Shown here: one piece after another, positions 27,076 through 36,886 of the stretch | Layout of the letters: each line of letters begins with the position of its first letter | Numbering within the stretch: position 1 is the first letter of the stretch | Assembly (NCBI RefSeq): GCF_002812725.1 | Contig: NZ_NMUN01000004.1 | Coordinates: 372,001 to 436,000 of the forward strand | From: Microbacterium sp. BR1 | GTDB lineage: Bacteria > Actinomycetota > Actinomycetes > Actinomycetales > Microbacteriaceae | Length of the DNA stretch: 64,000 nucleotides | Direction: 5' to 3' | Notes under the pieces: generated by a model | What the model was told of the DNA's origin: nothing | Databases searched by the model: none | The model's input: the letters and a program-made list of their open reading frames with translations, nothing else | Translations under genes and position numbers: made by a program

Positions 27076-29166
27076 GTGACGTCCGAGTATTCTGCGCATC
27101 ATCTTCAAGTCCTCGAAGGGCTCGAAGCCGTGCGCAAACGGCCCGGCATGTACATCGGGTCGAACGGTTCGCCGGGGCTCATGCACTGCCTGTGGGAGAT
27201 CATCGACAACGCGGTCGACGAGACCCTCGGCGGCAACGGATCCAAGATCGATGTGGTGCTGCACGGTGACGGCAGCGTCGAGGTGCGAGACAAGGGGCGA
27301 GGCATCCCGGTCGACGTCGAGCCCCGTACCGGGCTGTCGGGCGTCGAGGTCGTCTTCACGAAGTTGCACGCCGGCGGCAAGTTCGGCGGCGGATCGTACG
27401 CCGCCTCGGGCGGCCTGCACGGTGTCGGAGCATCCGTCGTCAACGCCCTGTCGGAGCGTCTCGACGTCGAGGTGGATCGGGGCGGCAAGACGTGGGCGAT
27501 GTCGTTCCACCGGGGGGAGCCCGGTCTGTTCGCCGACACGGGCGAGCCGAGCCCGTCGGCACCCTTCACGCCGTTCGAGGACCGCAGTGAACTGAGGGTC
27601 GTCGGCAAGGCGCCCCGAGGCGTCACGGGCACGCGCGTGCGCTACTGGGCCGACAAGCAGATCTTCACGCCCGACGCGGCCTTCCAGGTCGATGAGCTCG
27701 CGACACGTGCGCGCCAGACGGCATTCCTCGTTCCGGGGCTCGAGATCGCGGTGCGCGACGAGCGCGCGGGTGTCGAGCCGACGGATGTCTCGTACCGCTT
27801 CGACGGCGGTATCTCGGAGTTCGTCGAGTTCCTCGCGCCGGACGCTCCGATCACCGACACCTGGCGGCTGACCGGAACGGGTACGTTCACCGAGACGGTG
27901 CCGGTGCTCCAGGCATCCGGTGCCATGGTGGCGACCGAGATCGAGCGCACCTGCTCCGTCGACATCGCCCTGCGCTGGGGCACCGGATACGAGACGGTGA
28001 CGCGTTCGTTCGTGAACATCATCTCGACCCCCAAGGGTGGTACGCACCAGCAGGGTTTCGAGCAGGAGATTCTGCGCGTCATGCGCCAGCAGGTCGAGGC
28101 GAACGCGCGGCGGCTGAAGGTCGGCAACGACAAGCTCGACAAGGACGACGCTCTCGCGGGCATGACCGCGGTGCTCACGGTGAGCCTGCCGGAGCCGCAG
28201 TTCGAGGGTCAGACGAAGGAAGTGCTCGGCACGCCCGCTGTCCGTCAGATCGTCGCGCAGGTCGTCCGCAAAGAGCTGGGCGCGCTGTTCTCGTCGACGA
28301 AGCGCGACGACAAAGCGCAGACGTCGATGCTGCTCGACAAGGTCGTCTCCGAGATGAAGGCCCGCCTCTCGGCGCGCGCACACAAAGAGACGCAACGTCG
28401 GAAGAACGCCCTCGAGTCCTCGTCGCTGCCCGCGAAGCTCGTCGACTGTCGCTCGAACGATGTCGCCCAGTCCGAACTGTTCATCGTCGAGGGCGACTCG
28501 GCGCTGGGGACGGCGAAGCTCGCCCGCAACAGCGAGTTCCAGGCGCTGCTGCCCATCCGGGGCAAGATCCTGAACGTGCAGAAGGCATCGATCAGCGACA
28601 TGCTGAGCAACGCCGAGTGCGCCTCGATCATCCAGGTGATCGGCGCGGGCTCGGGGCGCTCGTTCGATCTCTCGCAGGCACGCTACGGCAAGATCATCCT
28701 GATGAGCGACGCGGACGTCGACGGCGCGCACATCCGGACGCTCCTGCTCACGCTGTTCTTCCGGTACATGCGGCCCCTGATCGAGGACGGCCGGGTGTTC
28801 GCGGCCGTTCCGCCCCTGCACCGTGTGATCGTCAAGCACCCTGGCAGCAAGCCCAACGAGATGATCTACACCTACAGCGAGGCGGAGCTCAACGCGCTGC
28901 TCGGCAAGCTCTCGAAGGCCGGCCGTACGTGGCAGGAGCCGATCCAGCGCTACAAGGGTCTGGGCGAGATGGACGCGGATCAGCTCGCGACGACGACCAT
29001 GGACCGAGGCGGACGGATGCTCCGCCGGGTACGCATCGAGGATGCCGAGGCCGCCGAGTCCGCCGGTCGCACCTTCGAGTTGCTCATGGGCAACGAGGTC
29101 GCCCCGCGGCGCGAGTTCATCATCGACTCGTCCGCGCGTCTCGAGCGCGACCGCATCGACGCCTGA
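27076..29166 (+). CDS. parE: DNA topoisomerase IV subunit B
   Basis: 696 residues from GTG 27076. The ATPase (GHKL) domain shows LEAVRKRPGMYIGS, EIIDNAVDE, DKGRGIPVD and GGLHGVGASVVNAL. The TOPRIM domain has EGDSALGTAK and LMSDADVDGAHIRTLLLT. IQRYKGLGEMDADQL is near the C-terminus. These are shared by GyrB and ParE; the neighbouring parC-type gene supports ParE, which with ParC decatenates chromosomes. A second type II topoisomerase beside gyrase is present in some Actinobacteria only. TACGCT lies 8 nt before the start and GGGAG overlaps the leader. An in-frame GTG at 27031 is possible but would put the promoter inside the gene. Confidence 0.9.
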   Translation: MTSEYSAHHLQVLEGLEAVRKRPGMYIGSNGSPGLMHCLWEIIDNAVDETLGGNGSKIDVVLHGDGSVEVRDKGRGIPVDVEPRTGLSGVEVVFTKLHAGGKFGGGSYAASGGLHGVGASVVNALSERLDVEVDRGGKTWAMSFHRGEPGLFADTGEPSPSAPFTPFEDRSELRVVGKAPRGVTGTRVRYWADKQIFTPDAAFQVDELATRARQTAFLVPGLEIAVRDERAGVEPTDVSYRFDGGISEFVEFLAPDAPITDTWRLTGTGTFTETVPVLQASGAMVATEIERTCSVDIALRWGTGYETVTRSFVNIISTPKGGTHQQGFEQEILRVMRQQVEANARRLKVGNDKLDKDDALAGMTAVLTVSLPEPQFEGQTKEVLGTPAVRQIVAQVVRKELGALFSSTKRDDKAQTSMLLDKVVSEMKARLSARAHKETQRRKNALESSSLPAKLVDCRSNDVAQSELFIVEGDSALGTAKLARNSEFQALLPIRGKILNVQKASISDMLSNAECASIIQVIGAGSGRSFDLSQARYGKIILMSDADVDGAHIRTLLLTLFFRYMRPLIEDGRVFAAVPPLHRVIVKHPGSKPNEMIYTYSEAELNALLGKLSKAGRTWQEPIQRYKGLGEMDADQLATTTMDRGGRMLRRVRIEDAEAAESAGRTFELLMGNEVAPRREFIIDSSARLERDRIDA

Positions 29167-29283
29167 CCCCACGTCGCTCGGGTCTGGTCAGGTCCGTTCC
29201 GCCGGCAGTCGTTGTCGCTCGATGAGCCCCGTGACGGCATCTACTGCCAGGGGAGCGGTTCCGTTGGCGACGCAACGTCCGGG

Positions 29284-31713
29284 CTACAGGGCGCGACCGA
29301 CCGAGCCGACGGCGGCGTCGAGCACCTGGCCCGAGGCATCCCGCTTCGCCCCGGTCTCGGGGAGCGTGCGAGCCGAGCCATCCGTGCCGACAGCGCGCGG
29401 GGGAGCGGTCCCCACCCACGCGAGCGTCAGTTCGTCCTCGCCCTTCAGGAAGGCATGCGCCCGCACCCCGCCCGTCGAACGGCCCTTCGCGGGGAACTCC
29501 GCGAACTCGGACACCTTCGCGCGCCCCGCATCGGTGCCCGGGAGCGCCCCGGCGGTGCCCGAGATCGTCACGACGACCGCCTCGGGATCCGCCACCGCAC
29601 CGAAGAAGATCGCGCTGGCCGATCCGAGGTTCATGCCGGCCATGCCACCCGCCGAAGCGCCCTGCGGGCGCACGGCGGATGCCGTGAAGCGCAGCAGCCG
29701 TGCGTCGTCCGAGACGAAGACGAGTTCGGATTCATCCGGCGCCGATGCCGCACCCACCACGCCGTCGCCGGGCTTGAGGGCGATGATCTCGATCTCGGGT
29801 TTCGGGGGCAGGGCCGACGGGATAATCCGCTTGACGACTCCCTGCCGGGTGCCGATCGCGAGCGGAGTGTCGACGTCGAGCCGCGTCAGGGCGATGACCC
29901 GCTCGGCCTTGTCGGGCAGCGCGAGGTAGTCGCGCAGCGCAACACCGGCCGCGAGCTGGACGGATGCCGGGGGCACCGAAGGCAGGTCGACCGGGCTGAA
30001 CCGCAGCAGCCGCCCGCGGTTGGTGACGGCGCCGAGCTCGCCCCGCACCGTCGTGCGTACCTCGGCCAACAGCGCATCGTGCTTGCTGCGACGGGCCGGC
30101 GAGACGATCTCGGTGCCCTCGGAGAGGTCGACGCGCACGGCCCGGCCGGTCGTGGAGAGTACGACGATCGTCGGGGCGTCGACGATCTCGAGCACGGGCG
30201 CGTTGCGTGAGGGCCGGGCGACGGCGGGAGCTGCATTCGTCAGCAGCGTGCGCCGCGGTGTCCCGAGCTTCTCCGCGATCGCATCGAGCTCGGTCGCCAC
30301 CTGCTTGCGCAGCAGCGCGTCACTGCCCAGCAACTCTTCGAGCTGGGCGATCTCGGCGAGCAACTGGTCGCGTTCGGCCTCGAGCTCGATGCGCGAGAAC
30401 TTGGTGAGGCGTCGCAGGCGCAGCTCGAGGATGTACTCGGCCTGCAGCTGGCTGAGGTCGAAGACCTCCATCAACCGCGTGCGGGCCTGCTCGCCGTCAT
30501 CGGACGCGCGGATGACCTGGATGACCTCGTCGATGTCGAGGATCGCGATCAACAGGCCCTCGACCAGGTGCAGACGCTCGCGCCGGCGATCGAGCCGGTA
30601 CCGACTGCGGCGGGTGACGACCGAGAGGCGGTGGTCGACGTACACGCGCAGGAGTTCGCGCAGCCCGAGCGTGCGGGGCTGCCCCTCGACCAGTGCGACG
30701 TTGTTGATGCTGAACGAGTCCTCGAGCGGGGTCAGGCGGTACAGCTGCTCGAGCACCGCCTGGGGGTCGAAACCGGTCTTGACGCCGATGACCAGGCGCG
30801 TGCCGTGCGTCCGGTCGGTCAGGTCGGCGACGTCGCTGATGCCCTGGAGCTTCTTGGACTGAACGGCATCCTTGATCTTCTCGATGACGCGTTCGGGGCC
30901 GACCAGATACGGCAGCTCCGTGACGATGATGCCGGTCTTGCGAGGGCCGAGGCTCTCGATCGAGGTGCGCGCGCGGGTCTTGAACGACCCGCGACCGGTC
31001 TCGTACGCGTCCCGAATGCCGTCGAGGCCGACGATCACGCCGCCCGAGGGCAGATCGGGCCCCGGCACGTAGGCCATGAGGTCCTCGAGGGTCGCGTCAG
31101 GGTTTTCGAGCAGGTGAATGGCGGCGCCCACGACCTCGATCAGATTGTGCGGCGCCATGTTCGTGGCCATGCCGACGGCGATGCCGCTCGCGCCGTTCAC
31201 CAGCAGGTTCGGATAGGCCGCGGGCAGGACCTCGGGCTGCTGGAACTGGTTGTCGTAGTTCGGGATGAAGTCGACGACGTCCTCGTCGAGTCCCTCGGCC
31301 ATGGCGAGCGCCGCGGGTGCGAGGCGGGCTTCCGTGTACCGGGATGCTGCGGGCCCGTCATCGAGCGAGCCGAAGTTGCCGTGGCCATCGACCATGGGCA
31401 CGCGCTGCGAGAACGGCTGGGCGAGCCGCACGAGCGCGTCGTAGATGGGCGCGTCGCCGTGGGGGTGGAGCTTTCCCATGACCTCGCCGACGACCCGAGC
31501 ACTCTTGACATGGCCGCGGTCGGGCCTCAGCCCCATTTCGGACATCTGGTAGACGATGCGACGCTGAACGGGCTTCATGCCGTCGCGGGCGTCGGGCAGA
31601 GCCCGAGAGTAGATCACCGAATAGGCGTACTCGAGAAAAGACCCCTGCATTTCGCTGGAGACGTCGACATCCTCGATGCGCTCGGCGGGGGGCTCGGATA
31701 CAGGTGCGGGCAT
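29284..31713 (-). CDS. parC: DNA topoisomerase IV subunit A
   Basis: 809 residues. The breakage-reunion domain has [20 protein letters not shown], the [16 protein letters not shown] block and catalytic Tyr126 in ASRYTEARL. The [18 protein letters not shown] region is as in GyrA/ParC. The C-terminal beta-pinwheel is present but lacks a clear GyrA-box (QRRGGKG), supporting ParC. It converges on parE with a 117-nt gap that shows no clear hairpin. ATG 31713 is used. With parE it would resolve interlinked chromosomes at division. Confidence 0.9.
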   Translation of the reverse strand: MPAPVSEPPAERIEDVDVSSEMQGSFLEYAYSVIYSRALPDARDGMKPVQRRIVYQMSEMGLRPDRGHVKSARVVGEVMGKLHPHGDAPIYDALVRLAQPFSQRVPMVDGHGNFGSLDDGPAASRYTEARLAPAALAMAEGLDEDVVDFIPNYDNQFQQPEVLPAAYPNLLVNGASGIAVGMATNMAPHNLIEVVGAAIHLLENPDATLEDLMAYVPGPDLPSGGVIVGLDGIRDAYETGRGSFKTRARTSIESLGPRKTGIIVTELPYLVGPERVIEKIKDAVQSKKLQGISDVADLTDRTHGTRLVIGVKTGFDPQAVLEQLYRLTPLEDSFSINNVALVEGQPRTLGLRELLRVYVDHRLSVVTRRSRYRLDRRRERLHLVEGLLIAILDIDEVIQVIRASDDGEQARTRLMEVFDLSQLQAEYILELRLRRLTKFSRIELEAERDQLLAEIAQLEELLGSDALLRKQVATELDAIAEKLGTPRRTLLTNAAPAVARPSRNAPVLEIVDAPTIVVLSTTGRAVRVDLSEGTEIVSPARRSKHDALLAEVRTTVRGELGAVTNRGRLLRFSPVDLPSVPPASVQLAAGVALRDYLALPDKAERVIALTRLDVDTPLAIGTRQGVVKRIIPSALPPKPEIEIIALKPGDGVVGAASAPDESELVFVSDDARLLRFTASAVRPQGASAGGMAGMNLGSASAIFFGAVADPEAVVVTISGTAGALPGTDAGRAKVSEFAEFPAKGRSTGGVRAHAFLKGEDELTLAWVGTAPPRAVGTDGSARTLPETGAKRDASGQVLDAAVGSVGRAL

Positions 31714-31767
31714 GGGGTCCTTCGGGCGAGAACGAGGGCCGTCCGCACGTGTGCGAGACTGGCCCCG

Positions 31768-32907
31768 ATGTCATCCATGCTACCGGCGGAGCCCGCTCAC
31801 GCCCGGAGCCTCACCGCTCTGGTGCCGGATGCGATCGCCTCCCTGAGCTCGTCGTCCGCGTCCCGTGCGCTCCCGCCCGCCCGCAGCGCAATCGTCGTCG
31901 TCATCGACGGTCTCGGTGCCGCGAACCTCGCCGCACGGGCCGGGCACGGCAGGTTCATGACATCCGCGATGCGCAAGAAGGATGTCGCGCGCTCCGTCTT
32001 CCCGACGACCACGGCGTCGGCCCTCACGAGCCTCATGACCGGTAGCGATCCGGGTGCCCACGGCATCGTGGGCTATCGCGTGCGCGTGCCCGAGTCGGGC
32101 GTGCTCTCGAACCAGCTGACGGGCTGGGAGTCGGACGGCCTGGATCCGGCCACGTGGCAGCGGTGTCCGACGCTCTTCGAGACCGCCGCCTCCGCAGGCG
32201 TCGAGGGGTTCGTGGTGAGCCGTGAGGAGTACCGGCACACGGGATTCACGCGCGCAGCGTTTCGTGGTTCGACGTTCGACTCGGCCGCATCCTTCACGGA
32301 CCGCCTCGCGCTTGCCCTCGAGTACGCCACGGCGCGCGAGAACCGCCTCGTCTACGCATACGCCCCCGAGCTCGATTCGGCCGGTCATCGATACGGATGG
32401 GAGTCCGACGAGTGGATCGCGGCGCTCGAAGACGCGGACGCGGCTGTCCGGTCCCTGGCATCCGCGCTTGCCCCGGACGTCGGCGTCCTGGTCACGGCCG
32501 ATCACGGGATGGTCGACGTCCCGCGGACCGGCCACGTGCTGTTGCGCGAAGACGATGCCCTCGTCGAGGGCGTTGCGGCGGTCGCGGGTGAACCGCGGAT
32601 GCTGCATCTCTACGCCGAACCGGGCCACGCGGCGAGCGTGCTCGAGCGTTGGCGCGCATCCGAGTCGCGCCGCTCCTGGGTGTTCGCTCGCGACGAGGCC
32701 ATCGCCGCGGGACTCTTCGGCCTCGTCGACCCCGAGGTACGGGATCGCATCGGCGACGTCCTCGTTGCGGCGCGCGGGCGTGTGGCGTACTACGACGACC
32801 GTTTGGCCGACAAAGCCTCGCAGCGGATGATCGGGCAGCACGGATCGCTGACGTCAGACGAGAGGATCGTTCCTCTCATTCGCCTCGGCGCGTACGCCAC
32901 GAACTGA
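31768..32907 (+). CDS. Nucleotide pyrophosphatase/phosphodiesterase (alkaline phosphatase fold)
   Basis: 379 residues. The alkaline phosphatase superfamily metal site is visible: VVVIDGLG (first Asp), the nucleophile Thr in [29 protein letters not shown] (Asp and His) and VTADHGMVD (Asp and His). It matches type I phosphodiesterase/nucleotide pyrophosphatase proteins conserved next to sepH in Actinobacteria. There is no signal peptide, so it is probably cytoplasmic; the substrate is not known. ATG 31768 begins 54 nt from the divergent parC start. It ends 36 nt from sepH on the opposite strand. Confidence 0.88.
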   Translation: MSSMLPAEPAHARSLTALVPDAIASLSSSSASRALPPARSAIVVVIDGLGAANLAARAGHGRFMTSAMRKKDVARSVFPTTTASALTSLMTGSDPGAHGIVGYRVRVPESGVLSNQLTGWESDGLDPATWQRCPTLFETAASAGVEGFVVSREEYRHTGFTRAAFRGSTFDSAASFTDRLALALEYATARENRLVYAYAPELDSAGHRYGWESDEWIAALEDADAAVRSLASALAPDVGVLVTADHGMVDVPRTGHVLLREDDALVEGVAAVAGEPRMLHLYAEPGHAASVLERWRASESRRSWVFARDEAIAAGLFGLVDPEVRDRIGDVLVAARGRVAYYDDRLADKASQRMIGQHGSLTSDERIVPLIRLGAYATN

Positions 32908-32943
32908 CCCGCTGGACGAATGCTCGCGGCGAGTGCCGTGGGG

Positions 32944-33936
32944 CTACTGGTCTCCGTCGCCCCGCGCGCCGAAGACGATCTCGTCCCACGACGGCATGGT
33001 GTTGCGCCCGCGTCGACGCCCCTGGGCATCCGCGACGACCGTCTCTTCGCGCGTCTCGGTCGGAGCGGATGGATCGTCGTATCCGGGCTCGAGCGCATCG
33101 AAGAGCGCGACCGGCGCAGCCGGGGTCGCGTTCTCTTCCGCCATGCCCGGGGCGCTCTCACGCTGGCCCCTGCGGCGCCGCAGCGCCTCAAGCAGGTCGG
33201 CGGTCTCGGCGCTCGTGTTCGACTTCTCGGTGGCGCGGTTGACCGCTGCCTCGGCGGCCGCGGGATTGGCGGTGGGGTCGAAGTCGCGACGGGGTCCGAA
33301 TGCGCCGCTGTCGAAGCGGGTCTCGTCCTTGATCGACGGCGCGGAGTCGAGTGCGCGGAGGCGTGGAATCAGGCCCTCGGGGAGCGAACCCTGGCGGGAG
33401 AGCTGCTGGGCATCCGCGTTGACCGGCGAGAGCGCGCTCCGTCGGGGGTCGAAACTCCAGCGCGCGTCGTGCTCGATGTCGCCGACCTGGAACTGCAGCT
33501 TGACGATCCATCCGGACGGGTCTTTCCAGCTCGTCCAGCGTTCACCGGCTGCGGCGACCTCGCCGAGCTTCGCGCGCATGGCCGCGCCGAAAGTCGGCTG
33601 TGCCTCGGCGTCGTCCACGGCCCCGAGGAGCACCGGCACGGCGAGCGCGAGCCCGACGATGTGCTCGCGCTCGGCCAGCACCGGGCCCTCGTAGCGGACG
33701 ACGTCCTCGAGCCGTGCGCCCAGCAACTGCGCGACCTCGTGCGCGGACAGCCCCGAGCGAATCTGAGCCTGGATCTCGCGAGGGCTGGGTCGTGCGCCGC
33801 TCGATTCGGGCGCCGTTTGGGCGCGACGAACCTCAGCGCGCAGGACATCATCGATCACCAGGGCGAATGTCTCGCCCGAGTCCGTCGCTACGATCAGTCG
33901 CTCATCCTCGGTGCGGATGACCTTGAGCTCTTTCAT
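32944..33936 (-). CDS. sepH: Septation protein SepH (DUF3071)
   Basis: 330 residues. SepH binds FtsZ and promotes its assembly in Actinobacteria. The N-terminal domain starts MKELKVIRTEDERLIV. A helix-turn-helix-like unit lies around EIQAQIRSGLSAHEVAQLLG (residues about 53-72), and WIVKLQFQVGDIEHDARWSFD is further conserved. The C-terminal half is disordered with Arg/Glu-rich stretches and ends in a conserved SWDEIVFGAR motif. ATG 33936 has AAGAAGG 8 nt upstream. Confidence 0.93.
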   Translation of the reverse strand: MKELKVIRTEDERLIVATDSGETFALVIDDVLRAEVRRAQTAPESSGARPSPREIQAQIRSGLSAHEVAQLLGARLEDVVRYEGPVLAEREHIVGLALAVPVLLGAVDDAEAQPTFGAAMRAKLGEVAAAGERWTSWKDPSGWIVKLQFQVGDIEHDARWSFDPRRSALSPVNADAQQLSRQGSLPEGLIPRLRALDSAPSIKDETRFDSGAFGPRRDFDPTANPAAAEAAVNRATEKSNTSAETADLLEALRRRRGQRESAPGMAEENATPAAPVALFDALEPGYDDPSAPTETREETVVADAQGRRRGRNTMPSWDEIVFGARGDGDQ

Positions 33937-34140
33937 GCGACACGCCTTCTTCCGCGTTTCCGGTTCCGCCATGCTTACACGGGCGGGGGGCGGTCCCGGG
34001 AATATCCGGCGCGCGCCGCCCGTTTGCCTCCGAGCGGATGTCGGAACGCAGCATTTGCTAAATGAGCTGCGGTCGTGCAAACTAGCGCCGCCTGTTCGGC
34101 ACCGCTCCACAGCACGAATGAAAGAAGTGACCTCAACCCC

Positions 34141-34431
34141 ATGGCTACGGACTACGACGCTCCCCGCAAGACCGACGACGACAGCGAGTCGATCGAGGCC
34201 CTGAAGGAGCGCGTTCCCGACAAGCTTTCCGGTGCCGTCGACGTCGAGGATGCGGACAACCCCTCGGGCTTCGAACTGCCCGGCGCCGACCTGTCGGATC
34301 TCGAGCTCGATGTCGTCGTGCTGCCGCCCCAGGAAGACGAGTTCACCTGCGTGAGCTGCTTCCTCGTCAAGCACCGCTCACAGGTCGATCACGAAGATTC
34401 GATCGGACTCATCTGCCGCGACTGCGCGTAA
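34141..34431 (+). CDS. DUF4193 protein
   Basis: 96 residues, acidic, with a C-terminal four-cysteine zinc ribbon (CVSCFLV and CRDCA). DUF4193 is conserved in Actinobacteria beside dut and sepH; function unknown. The ribosome site AAGAAG is rather far from the ATG (about 14 nt). The last 43 nt overlap the end of the DUF3093 gene on the other strand. The 204-nt gap before it (33937-34140) holds the promoter; TTGCTA and AACTAG-like elements near 34053-34083 are weak. Confidence 0.88.
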   Translation: MATDYDAPRKTDDDSESIEALKERVPDKLSGAVDVEDADNPSGFELPGADLSDLELDVVVLPPQEDEFTCVSCFLVKHRSQVDHEDSIGLICRDCA

Positions 34432-34880
34432 CCGCGCGCGCGGTTGATCGCCGCGGCCAGTCGATCGGGCGTGCGGGTCGAAACGACCCATGAGACGACG
34501 GGATCGTCCTCGTCCGCGAGGGGGACGACGACCAGTCCGGCGATTCCTCCGCGGATCACGAGCCAGGAGTTCCGATCGAGGCCCGGGCCACGGGCTTGCC
34601 GCGCCTCGTCGCCCATCAGGGCGACGGGTTCGCGCAGCCACTCGGCGCCGATGTGCGCCCGGCCGGCGCGCAGGACCCCGTCGCGCACCTCGACGACGGG
34701 TGACAGCGCCACGAGAGCGAAGATGAGCAGTGCCCCGACGACGGCTCCCACGATCAGCGCGAGTGTCGCGTCGAGGGGCGCGAGAACGAGCGCGGCCATC
34801 GGCCCGACGACCGCAGCGGACACCAGAATCCAGAGCGAGGGCGTGAGCCGCTCGCGATACTCCGTGCGTTGCTTCTGCAT
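34389..34880 (-). CDS. DUF3093 membrane protein
   Basis: 163 residues from ATG 34880. Two hydrophobic segments lie at about residues 14-33 and 36-58. A beta-rich domain follows with VVEVRDGVLRAGRAHI and a conserved C-terminal SWVVSTRTPDRLAAAI. DUF3093 is actinobacterial, always near dut; function unknown. It is divergent from dut with only 12 nt between starts, and the dut -10 abuts its ATG. Its 3' end overlaps the DUF4193 gene by 43 nt. Confidence 0.85.
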   Translation of the reverse strand: MQKQRTEYRERLTPSLWILVSAAVVGPMAALVLAPLDATLALIVGAVVGALLIFALVALSPVVEVRDGVLRAGRAHIGAEWLREPVALMGDEARQARGPGLDRNSWLVIRGGIAGLVVVPLADEDDPVVSWVVSTRTPDRLAAAINRARGYAQSRQMSPIESS

Positions 34881-34886
34881 TACCCT
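34881..34886 (+). promoter_or_regulatory. Candidate -10 of leaderless dut transcript
   Basis: TACCCT ends 6 nt before GTG 34893 and directly touches the divergent DUF3093 start codon. Confidence 0.5.
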
Positions 34887-34892
34887 CGATGA

Positions 34893-35354
34893 GTGACCGA
34901 TTCCGTGGACGTTCTCATTATCGCTCCAGAACCTCCGACCTACGCTCACCCCGGCGATGCCGGTGCCGATCTGGTCTCCGCCGAGTCCCTGCGTCTCGAA
35001 CCGGGACAGCGCGCGCTGGTCGGAACGGGTGTGGCCATCGCGCTTCCCGACGGCTACGTCGCTTTCGTCGTCCCGCGCAGCGGCCTCGCAACGAAGCACG
35101 GCATCACGATCGTGAACTCACCCGGAACCGTCGATGCGGGTTACCGCGGTGAGATCAAGGTGACACTCTTGAACACGGATGCCTCCGAGCCCTACGACAT
35201 CGCCGTCGGCGACCGGATCGCGCAGTTGATCGTCATGCCCGTGAGCCGGGCGAACTTCGTCCCGGTCGAGTCACTGCCCGACAGCGTTCGCGGAGCAGGC
35301 GGCTTCGGATCGACCGGATACCAGGCACCCCGAGCACAGGAGGTCGGCGCATGA
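34893..35354 (+). CDS. dut: dUTP diphosphatase
   Basis: 153 residues. It hydrolyses dUTP to dUMP, keeping uracil out of DNA and feeding dTMP synthesis. The five trimeric dUTPase motifs are visible: [45 protein letters not shown] and the C-terminal [11 protein letters not shown] arm. GTG 34893 is six nt after a TACCCT element. The next gene overlaps its stop by four bases, so dut-DUF3710-DUF3159 are one operon. Confidence 0.96.
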   Translation: MTDSVDVLIIAPEPPTYAHPGDAGADLVSAESLRLEPGQRALVGTGVAIALPDGYVAFVVPRSGLATKHGITIVNSPGTVDAGYRGEIKVTLLNTDASEPYDIAVGDRIAQLIVMPVSRANFVPVESLPDSVRGAGGFGSTGYQAPRAQEVGA

Positions 35355-35953
35355 GCGATGACAGCACGACCGGAGATCCCGCGGGCAAGTCGGCGCCCCT
35401 CGACCGCGCGACCGGTGGGCCGTTCGACGAGTCCGAGGCCAATCCGGTGCGTCCCTACATCGACCTGGGTGGCATCAAGGTGCTGCCGCGCGAGGGCCTG
35501 AATCTGCGTCTCGAGATCGAAGAGCAGTCGAAGCGCATCGTCGCGGTCGGACTCGACTACGCGGGCTCGACGTTGCAGGTGCAGCCGTTCGCCGCGCCGC
35601 GGACCGGTGGCCTGTGGCACGAGACGCGCGCACAGATCCGCGAGCAGGTTCGCCAGCAGGGCGGGCGCGTGGAGGAGCGCGAGGGGCCGCTCGGGCCCGA
35701 GTTGCTCGCCGAGGTTCCCGTCATCGCGGGTGCCGAGGGGACCTCGGGCAAGCGCCTCGCGCGCTTCGTGGGTGTCGACGGGCCGCGCTGGTTCCTGCGT
35801 GGCGTGATCGGCGGGGCGGGTGCATCCGACATCGCCGCCGCCGCGCAGGTGGAGGATCTCTTCCGTTCGATCGTCGTCGTGCGAGGCGGTACGCCCATGC
35901 CGCCGCGTGAGTTCATTCCCCTGAAGATGCCCGCGACCCCGGGGTCGGCGTGA
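35351..35953 (+). CDS. DUF3710 protein
   Basis: 200 residues, ATG overlapping the dut stop (ATGA). A disordered acidic N-terminus precedes [23 protein letters not shown] and [15 protein letters not shown], both typical of DUF3710. WFLRGVIGG and [12 protein letters not shown] close the domain. The family is found downstream of dut in Actinobacteria; function unknown. No membrane segment. Confidence 0.9.
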   Translation: MSDDSTTGDPAGKSAPLDRATGGPFDESEANPVRPYIDLGGIKVLPREGLNLRLEIEEQSKRIVAVGLDYAGSTLQVQPFAAPRTGGLWHETRAQIREQVRQQGGRVEEREGPLGPELLAEVPVIAGAEGTSGKRLARFVGVDGPRWFLRGVIGGAGASDIAAAAQVEDLFRSIVVVRGGTPMPPREFIPLKMPATPGSA

Positions 35954-36720
35954 CCGATCAGCAGTCCTCGCCACAGGAGCCGGATCCGGCGCTGACGCCG
36001 CCCTCCGCGTCCGAGGCGTTGAGCGCTGCTCTGGCGGGTGCCGCGCGCCGTGCGGGTCTCGATCCGAACGCCGAGCGCTCGACGGGGCATGTCGTCTGGC
36101 ACGCGATGGGCGGATGGCGAGGGATGGCCGAGGCCGTCGTGCCCGGCATCGTGTTCATCGCCGTGTACACGCTGACGATGGATGCCTCGACGGGCGACGG
36201 CAACCTGGGCTGGTCGCTCGGACTGTCCGTCGGCATCGCCGCCGTCTTCACCGTCGCGCGACTCATCGCCCGTCAGCCGGTGACCTCCGCCGTGAGCGGG
36301 CTTCTCGCGGTCGCGGTCGCCGCCGCTTTCGCCGTGTTCACCGGCGAGGCGAGCAATAACTTCATCCCCGGTTTCATCACGAACGTCGTCTACGGTGCAG
36401 CCTTTCTGATCTCTGCCCTCTCGGGTTGGTCGATCATCGGCCTTGCCGTGGGGTTCCTGATGGGGGAGGGCACGGCCTGGCGGCGCGACCGACGCAAGCG
36501 GCGCGCGTTCTTCTGGCTCGCCATCGCCTGGGCCGCGCTCTTCGCGGCACGCCTTCTCGTGCAGTTTCCCCTGTACCTCGCGGACAATGTCACGGCGCTC
36601 GGCACGCTCAAGCTCGTGATGGGGATTCCGCTCTTCGCGCCGCTGCTCGCCGTCACGTACCTTGCGGTGCGAGCGCTCTATCCGCCCGCCGCCAAATCGG
36701 ACGGCGAAATCTCTGAGTGA
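35950..36720 (+). CDS. DUF3159 membrane protein
   Basis: 256 residues from GTG overlapping the previous stop (GTGA). After a polar N-terminus, HVVWHAMGGWRGMAEAVVPGIVFIA starts the first of about six hydrophobic segments. The family is conserved after DUF3710 in Actinobacteria and is thought to be an integral membrane protein of unknown role. WSIIGLAVGFLMGEGTAWRRD is a characteristic block. It ends the dut operon, and acnA follows after a 166-nt regulatory gap. Confidence 0.88.
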   Translation: MTDQQSSPQEPDPALTPPSASEALSAALAGAARRAGLDPNAERSTGHVVWHAMGGWRGMAEAVVPGIVFIAVYTLTMDASTGDGNLGWSLGLSVGIAAVFTVARLIARQPVTSAVSGLLAVAVAAAFAVFTGEASNNFIPGFITNVVYGAAFLISALSGWSIIGLAVGFLMGEGTAWRRDRRKRRAFFWLAIAWAALFAARLLVQFPLYLADNVTALGTLKLVMGIPLFAPLLAVTYLAVRALYPPAAKSDGEISE

Positions 36721-36738
36721 CGTCCACCCGGTGGTAGG

Positions 36739-36762
36739 ATTTATCTCGACATCAAGATAAAT
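36739..36762. promoter_or_regulatory. 24-bp palindromic operator upstream of acnA
   Basis: Two 12-bp half sites, ATTTATCTCGAC and ATCAAGATAAAT, match at 10 of 12 positions. This looks like a MarR-type operator; the TamR regulator of Streptomyces binds similar palindromes before aconitase and other citrate-related genes (from memory, not checked). A TAGGAT element (36735-36740) overlaps its left end. The remaining 36763-36872 shows no other strong signal. Confidence 0.65.
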
Positions 36763-36886
36763 TGACCCCCTTCCCCCTCGCCCCAGAGCGGCGCACACTG
36801 GTTAGGGTCGCCTTGCTAGCCTCGCCCGGAACGCCCCGGGAAGATGGAGGCCGGTGAGTGGTCAGCTACCTGAAGGAGACGGCATC

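Noticed and set aside
36854..36886. Longer acnA start at GTG 36854
   Set aside because: The extra residues are not family-like and AAGGAG fits the GTG at 36887.
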